Assembly (NCBI GenBank): GCA_001751015.1 | Contig: MAXM01000137.1 | Location: 1 to 9,666, forward strand | Source of the DNA: Desulfobacterales bacterium C00003106 | GTDB lineage: Bacteria > Desulfobacterota > Desulfobacteria > Desulfobacterales > C00003106 | DNA length: 9,666 bases | Direction: 5' to 3' | Shown: in pieces, positions 6,591 through 9,666 of the stretch | Numbering within the stretch: the first letter of the stretch is position 1 | Layout of the letters: every line of letters starts with the position of its first letter | Notes under the pieces: model-generated | Told to the model about the DNA's origin: nothing | Databases searched by the model: none | What the model saw: the letters and a program-made list of their open reading frames with translations, nothing else | Position numbers and translations under genes: made by a program

Positions 6591-7532
6591 ATGAAAAAAT
6601 CTGTAAAGTGCATATCCGTCATCTTCCTCGTCCTCTTTATCTTTCCTCCTTTGTTGAAAGCTGAAAACAGGCTGAAAGTCGTTGCCGGCATATTTCCGTT
6701 TCAGGAATTCGCGAGAGAGGTGGGCGGCAACCGAATAGATGCAGACATACTCCTGCCTCCCGGCGTGGAGGCTCATTCGTGGGAACCGACTCTGAGCGAC
6801 ATAATGAAGATTCAAAAGGCCGATGTTTTTATCTATGTAGGCGCGGTCATGGCGCCGCACGTTCACGACATACTCAAAGGGATTGACTCAAAAGGGTTGG
6901 TTGTGCTGGATGCAAGTAAAGAGGTCACGCTGATAAAGCCAGACCACGAGCACGGCGAGGCCGGGGAGACAGGGCGCATGGATCACCATTCCCATGGTCT
7001 GTTTGACCCGCATTTCTGGCTTGACTTTGAAAACGATATCAAGATCGTCAACAGGATAGCGCTGGTCCTTTCAGAGAGGGACCCTGCCGGGGAGGCATAT
7101 TATGCTCAAAACGCCTCTGCGTACAACAGGAAGCTGAAATCCATGGACGCGCGTTATCAAACGGAACTCAAAGACTGCCGCACACGCACGTTTGTATTTG
7201 GAGGCCATGCCGCATTCGGCTACCTCGCGAAACGCTACGGCCTTTCGCAGATCCCCCTTTACGGAATAAACCCGGATTCCGAACCAACGCCGCGGAGACT
7301 GGCCGAGCTCGTAAAAAGCGCGCGAAAACATGGCGTCAGGTATATCTACTTTGAGGAATTGGTGAGTGACAAACTGGCCAGGGTTATGGCAAAGGAAGTG
7401 GGGGCACAGACCATGGTCCTGAACCCCTGCGTAAACCTGACTGCGGATCAGCTTCGCGGGAAGATCACCTTTCTTGACGTAATGGAGCAGAATCTTGAAA
7501 ACCTGAAAAAAGGCCTTGAGTGTGGAAACTGA
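6591..7532 (+). CDS. znuA: Periplasmic zinc (metal) binding protein of ABC importer
   Basis: 313-residue cluster A-I (SBP_bac_9, ZnuA/TroA type) solute-binding protein. A Sec signal peptide runs over residues 1-24 with likely cleavage after L-K-A. The mature protein starts with L-K-V-V-A-G-I-F-P (28-36). Metal ligands typical of zinc members are visible: H62 in E-A-H-S-W-E-P, H141 in D-P-H-F-W-L-D and H206 in G-G-H-A-A-F-G. A His/acid-rich flexible loop (about 118-135, with H119, H121, H132, H133, H135) precedes the second ligand, another hallmark of zinc-type proteins. Where many homologues have L-D-P with an Asp ligand, this one reads L-N-P-C (277-280). Metal preference is inferred as zinc because the third ligand is His rather than Glu, but manganese cannot be excluded. 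It leads a three-gene operon and overlaps the ATPase gene. Confidence 0.92.
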   Translation: MKKSVKCISVIFLVLFIFPPLLKAENRLKVVAGIFPFQEFAREVGGNRIDADILLPPGVEAHSWEPTLSDIMKIQKADVFIYVGAVMAPHVHDILKGIDSKGLVVLDASKEVTLIKPDHEHGEAGETGRMDHHSHGLFDPHFWLDFENDIKIVNRIALVLSERDPAGEAYYAQNASAYNRKLKSMDARYQTELKDCRTRTFVFGGHAAFGYLAKRYGLSQIPLYGINPDSEPTPRRLAELVKSARKHGVRYIYFEELVSDKLARVMAKEVGAQTMVLNPCVNLTADQLRGKITFLDVMEQNLENLKKGLECGN

Positions 7533-8277
7533 CAAAACACAGGTCAGGGTGGAAAACGTCGCCTTTTCCTATAGGGCGATCCCCGTACTAATAGATATCA
7601 GCTTCCTGATTACCCGCGGAGATTTTCTTGCTGTCTTAGGTCCCAACGGGTCCGGCAAGTCAACTCTTGTCAAGATCATACTCGGGCTGCTCCCTGCCGG
7701 CGAAGGAAACGTGACTCTTTTTGGTGAAAATGTGCGGCGTTTTTCCCAATGGTCGAAAATAGGGTATGTTCCACAAAGGGCGACCCAGTCCGGGACATTA
7801 TTCCCTGCTTCAGTGCAAGAGGTGGTATCGATGGGAGTCCTATCCAAAAAGAGGTTTCCCAAGATCTTCAAATACAGGGACAGAAAGGCAATAGAAATCG
7901 CACTTGAACGAGTTGACATGAGCAAATTCGGAAAACGGCGTATCGGTGAACTGTCCGGAGGACAACAGCAGCGGGTTTTTATCGCCCGCGCTATTGTGAA
8001 CGAGCCGGAAATCCTCTTTCTGGATGAACCGACCGCGGGCGTGGATGCATCAACCCAGCAACGCTTCTATGAGATGCTGGACATGCTGAACAAAGAACAC
8101 GATATAACCATTGTCATGGTTACGCATGATGTCGGAGTGGTAACCAAGCACGTAAACAAGATAGCCTGCCTTAACCAGCGCCTCGTCTTCCATGGCACTC
8201 ACGATGAGTTCTGCTCTTCTCACGTTGTGCAGGAGATCGTGAGAGGAGAACATCATCTCGTCTGTCACCGGCACTAA
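7522..8277 (+). CDS. znuC: Zinc/manganese ABC importer ATPase
   Basis: 251-residue ATP-binding subunit (with the start chosen here) that powers metal import at the inner membrane. It has all ABC motifs: Walker A G-P-N-G-S-G-K-S-T (40-48), Q-loop Y-V-P-Q (Q85), signature L-S-G-G-Q-Q-Q-R (144-151), Walker B I-L-F-L-D-E-P (164-170) and switch His in V-T-H-D (H202). The tail ends G-E-H-H-L-V-C-H-R-H, a His/Cys-rich end often seen in zinc importers. I prefer GTG at 7522 because AAAGG (7509-7513) lies 8 nt upstream; an in-frame TTG at 7516 would add two residues but is only 2 nt from that site. The gene overlaps the end of znuA by 11 nt, pointing to translational coupling. Confidence 0.93.
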   Translation: METDKTQVRVENVAFSYRAIPVLIDISFLITRGDFLAVLGPNGSGKSTLVKIILGLLPAGEGNVTLFGENVRRFSQWSKIGYVPQRATQSGTLFPASVQEVVSMGVLSKKRFPKIFKYRDRKAIEIALERVDMSKFGKRRIGELSGGQQQRVFIARAIVNEPEILFLDEPTAGVDASTQQRFYEMLDMLNKEHDITIVMVTHDVGVVTKHVNKIACLNQRLVFHGTHDEFCSSHVVQEIVRGEHHLVCHRH

Positions 8278-8335
8278 ATTGCAACCTGTGCGTTTAGCCG
8301 TTAGCTAAAAGCTAACCGCACAGGTCGCTAAATTG
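8274..8335. repeat. Small hairpin flanked by 8-bp direct repeats between znuC and znuB
   Basis: CTAAATTG occurs exactly at 8274-8281 (spanning the znuC stop) and 8328-8335. Between them are 46 nt forming a strong hairpin: ACCTGTGCG (8284-8292) pairs perfectly with CGCACAGGT (8317-8325), and GTTAGCT (8300-8306) pairs with AGCTAAC (8310-8316) around a 3-nt loop, leaving a 7-nt bulge on the left strand. The layout looks like a tiny palindromic insertion with an 8-bp target duplication. There is no U-tract, so it is not an ordinary terminator, though it could act as an attenuator or RNA-processing/stability element between ATPase and permease. Confidence 0.55.
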
Positions 8336-8336
8336 T

Positions 8337-8342
8337 GAGAGG
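8337..8342 (+). promoter_or_regulatory. Shine-Dalgarno supporting the TTG start of znuB
   Basis: GAGAGG lies 9 nt before the TTG at 8352, which decides this non-ATG start. The encoded N-terminus is what is expected for the permease family. Confidence 0.65.
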
Positions 8343-8351
8343 TTACTTAAT

Positions 8352-9218
8352 TTGGAAAATATCTTATCATACGGTTTCATGCAGCGGGCGCTTGTAGCAG
8401 GGCTGGCCGTATCCGTAACGTGCGCCATACTTGGCCTGTTTCTTATTCTGAGGAAGGACGCCATGATAGGTCATGGTCTTGCTCACGTGACGTTTGGAGG
8501 AGTAGCACTCGGACTTTTTCTAAAGGTTTCTCCTATTCTGGCGGCAATGGCGGTCTCTGTGCTGGCAGCCCTCGGCATCCTGAAACTCAAGGAAAAGGCC
8601 GGTCTGTATGAAGACACGGCCCTTGGCATATTTTCAAGCGTGGGCATGGCGGTCGGCATCATCCTCGTCAGCATGGCAGGGAGTTTCAATGTGAATCTCC
8701 TGAGTTTTCTCTTTGGAAACATCCTCGCCATTGAGACATTTGAGGTCTGGTTATCTCTCGGGCTCACAGCCGCGGTTATCCTGACTGTTTCTCTTTGTTA
8801 TCACGAGTTGGTCTATCTTACTTTTGATCCCGAGTCAGCGGCAACTGCGGGAATAAAGGTGAAAAGGCTCGAAGCGGTTCTTGCAGTGCTTTCCGCAGTG
8901 ACCGTAGTATTGGGGATGAAAGTCGTAGGGATACTCCTTGTAGCAGCGCTCATAGTAATACCGTCGGCGGCAGGTCTCATGCTTGCCGGGAGTTTCCGTC
9001 AGGCCATGGTGATGTCGGTTTTCGTGGCTGTCATCTCTGTATTTGCAGGCATGCTCTGCGCCTTTTATTGGGATCTTCCTGCTTCCGGCTCTATCGTCAT
9101 CCTCAACTTTTCCATCTTTCTCCTGTTGTTCTCGGTACGCATCATAAAAACCAGGGTGATCCGCTCCCCAAATGCCGATCATATCTTGACAGAGCATGAA
9201 CCAGGTGTTAATAAATAG
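8352..9218 (+). CDS. znuB: Zinc/manganese ABC importer permease, ABC-3 family
   Basis: 288-residue inner-membrane permease of the ABC-3 (ZnuB/TroC/MntB) family, forming the channel that accepts metal from the periplasmic binding protein. The sequence shows about eight hydrophobic segments, starting near residues 11-33. Family landmarks are the start S-Y-G-F-M-Q-R-A-L-V-A-G-L (6-18), L-R-K-D-A-M-I-G-H-G-L-A-H-V (33-46) where many homologues read I-G-D-G-L-S-H, V-G-I-L-L-V-A-A-L-I-V-I-P (192-204), and D-L-P-A-S-G (241-246) before the last membrane segment. The TTG start is favoured because it preserves the conserved N-terminus and has a Shine-Dalgarno; the first ATG (codon 10) would cut into the first segment. 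It completes the binding protein-ATPase-permease set, 74 nt after znuC. Confidence 0.92.
   Translation: MENILSYGFMQRALVAGLAVSVTCAILGLFLILRKDAMIGHGLAHVTFGGVALGLFLKVSPILAAMAVSVLAALGILKLKEKAGLYEDTALGIFSSVGMAVGIILVSMAGSFNVNLLSFLFGNILAIETFEVWLSLGLTAAVILTVSLCYHELVYLTFDPESAATAGIKVKRLEAVLAVLSAVTVVLGMKVVGILLVAALIVIPSAAGLMLAGSFRQAMVMSVFVAVISVFAGMLCAFYWDLPASGSIVILNFSIFLLLFSVRIIKTRVIRSPNADHILTEHEPGVNK
9186..9214 (+). promoter_or_regulatory. Possible promoter for the tRNA gene
   Basis: A perfect -35 hexamer TTGACA (9186-9191) inside the 3' end of znuB is followed after 17 nt by AT-rich TAATAA (9209-9214), a mediocre -10. Transcription would start about 80 nt before the tRNA. The strong -35 and the position make it plausible, the weak -10 makes it uncertain. 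Confidence 0.35.
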
Positions 9219-9299
9219 CGTGAATGTTCACCGTTGATTTTCATATCTCAATGATCTTCCTTGCATGGAATCAGTCGAGTGATCAAAAAGAGATCATGT

Positions 9300-9376
<77 letters not shown>

Positions 9377-9389
9377 TTTTTCTTTTTTT
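9377..9389 (+). terminator. T-tract immediately after the tRNA
   Basis: TTTTTCTTTTTTT follows the CCA end directly. There is no separate hairpin; the folded T-arm and acceptor are the only upstream structure, so intrinsic termination here is plausible but unproven. Confidence 0.35.
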
Positions 9390-9425
9390 GTTCTTCCCGC
9401 CTTTTCCGGTTTCTTTCCTCACCAG

Positions 9426-9454
9426 TTTTCACTTTTTGGACAGATTGCTATAAT
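9426..9454 (+). promoter_or_regulatory. Orphan extended -10 promoter-like sequence
   Basis: TGC-TATAAT (9446-9454) is a consensus extended -10, with TTTTCA (9426-9431) at 17-nt spacing as a partial -35. Nothing recognisable is encoded downstream inside the window; the next 200 nt contain only short open frames and repeat-like sequence. Confidence 0.4.
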
Positions 9455-9573
9455 TGGCGACTTCTTGGACATGATCAAATTCGTCATAATCTCTTGATTT
9501 AATTAATACTATGTAACATTATCGCTGTATTTTTAGCCTGTCCATAACTGAACCAGAGAATCGAAATGGCACA

Positions 9574-9611
9574 GCATAGGAACGGGGACGAAATAACTTC
9601 CTCAACTATGC
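9574..9611. repeat. REP-like imperfect hairpin
   Basis: GCATAGGAA (9574-9582) can pair with TTCCT (9598-9602) and then ATGC (9608-9611), leaving a 5-nt bulge; alternatively GCATAG pairs fully with CTATGC (9606-9611). The loop includes CGGGGACG. It overlaps the start of the diverged palindromic repeat copy. Confidence 0.35.
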
Positions 9612-9666
9612 ATCATAGCTTCAAGCCACCTTTGCCCGATCTCAAATCCCAAAAATATCAAAATAG
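9587..9666. repeat. Diverged, window-truncated copy of the 1445-1623 element
   Basis: By eye this segment aligns with the left arm of the palindromic element (1451-1532). Shared blocks in the same order include AAATAACTT, TGCATC, CTTCA, CTTT, CCGATCT, AATC-CAAAA and finally AAATAG at the window end. In a 46-nt block I count 32 identical positions; small indels are needed on either side. Both spans from AAATAACTT to AAATAG are the same length (76 nt). The expected tip and right arm lie beyond the window. Confidence 0.5.

Noticed and set aside
9219..9233. GTGAA-TG-TTCAC inverted repeat after znuB as a terminator
   Set aside because: The stem is only 4-5 bp with a 2-nt centre and no good U-tract.
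9566..9666. Open frame from ATG 9566 to the window edge, downstream of the orphan promoter
   Set aside because: About 33 codons, no clear ribosome-binding site, no recognisable protein, and it overlaps the hairpin and the diverged palindromic repeat, so non-coding repeat is the better reading.

Overview
The window reads like an ordinary chromosomal stretch of a Gram-negative anaerobe, most likely a deltaproteobacterium in the broad sense (Desulfobacterota; Syntrophobacterales or Desulfobacterales-like). The reasons are an outer-membrane-type lipoprotein, a GH57/GT35 glycogen pair, a Mut7-C protein, and intergenic spacers full of short degenerate repeats. The lineage is an inference from gene style, not from a marker gene. 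All recognised genes are on the + strand.

Layout. (1) 117-1397: a LolB/DUF4292-like lipoprotein followed 30 nt later by a Mut7-C PIN-like protein with a zinc ribbon, probably co-transcribed. The first 116 nt hold no gene I can support. (2) 1398-1716: a gene-free gap dominated by a ~180-nt imperfect palindrome (MITE-like), which abuts a near-perfect 22-bp palindrome. (3) 1717-6483: an alpha-glucan phosphorylase (glgP, GT35) and a GH57 4-alpha-glucanotransferase/amylase-type enzyme. They are separated by a 120-nt spacer with a perfect 12-bp stem and heptamer repeats. Together they would remodel and phosphorolyse storage glycogen or maltodextrin to glucose-1-phosphate. (4) 6591-9218: a complete zinc/manganese-type ABC importer: periplasmic binding protein (znuA-like), ATPase (znuC-like, overlapping znuA) and ABC-3 permease (znuB-like, TTG start). 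A small hairpin flanked by an exact 8-bp direct repeat interrupts the znuC-znuB spacer. (5) 9300-9376: tRNA-Pro(GGG) with encoded CCA. (6) 9377-9666: a non-coding tail with a T-tract, an isolated extended -10 promoter-like sequence, a small hairpin, and the start of a second, diverged copy of the palindromic element seen at 1445-1623, cut by the window edge.

No phage, CRISPR, toxin-antitoxin, defence or secondary-metabolite system is visible. The genes belong to known families with intact key motifs. The less routine signals are all intergenic: two related long palindromic repeats, a possible miniature insertion inside the zinc operon, and palindromes with operator or terminator potential. 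I do not see a convincing new multi-gene system here.
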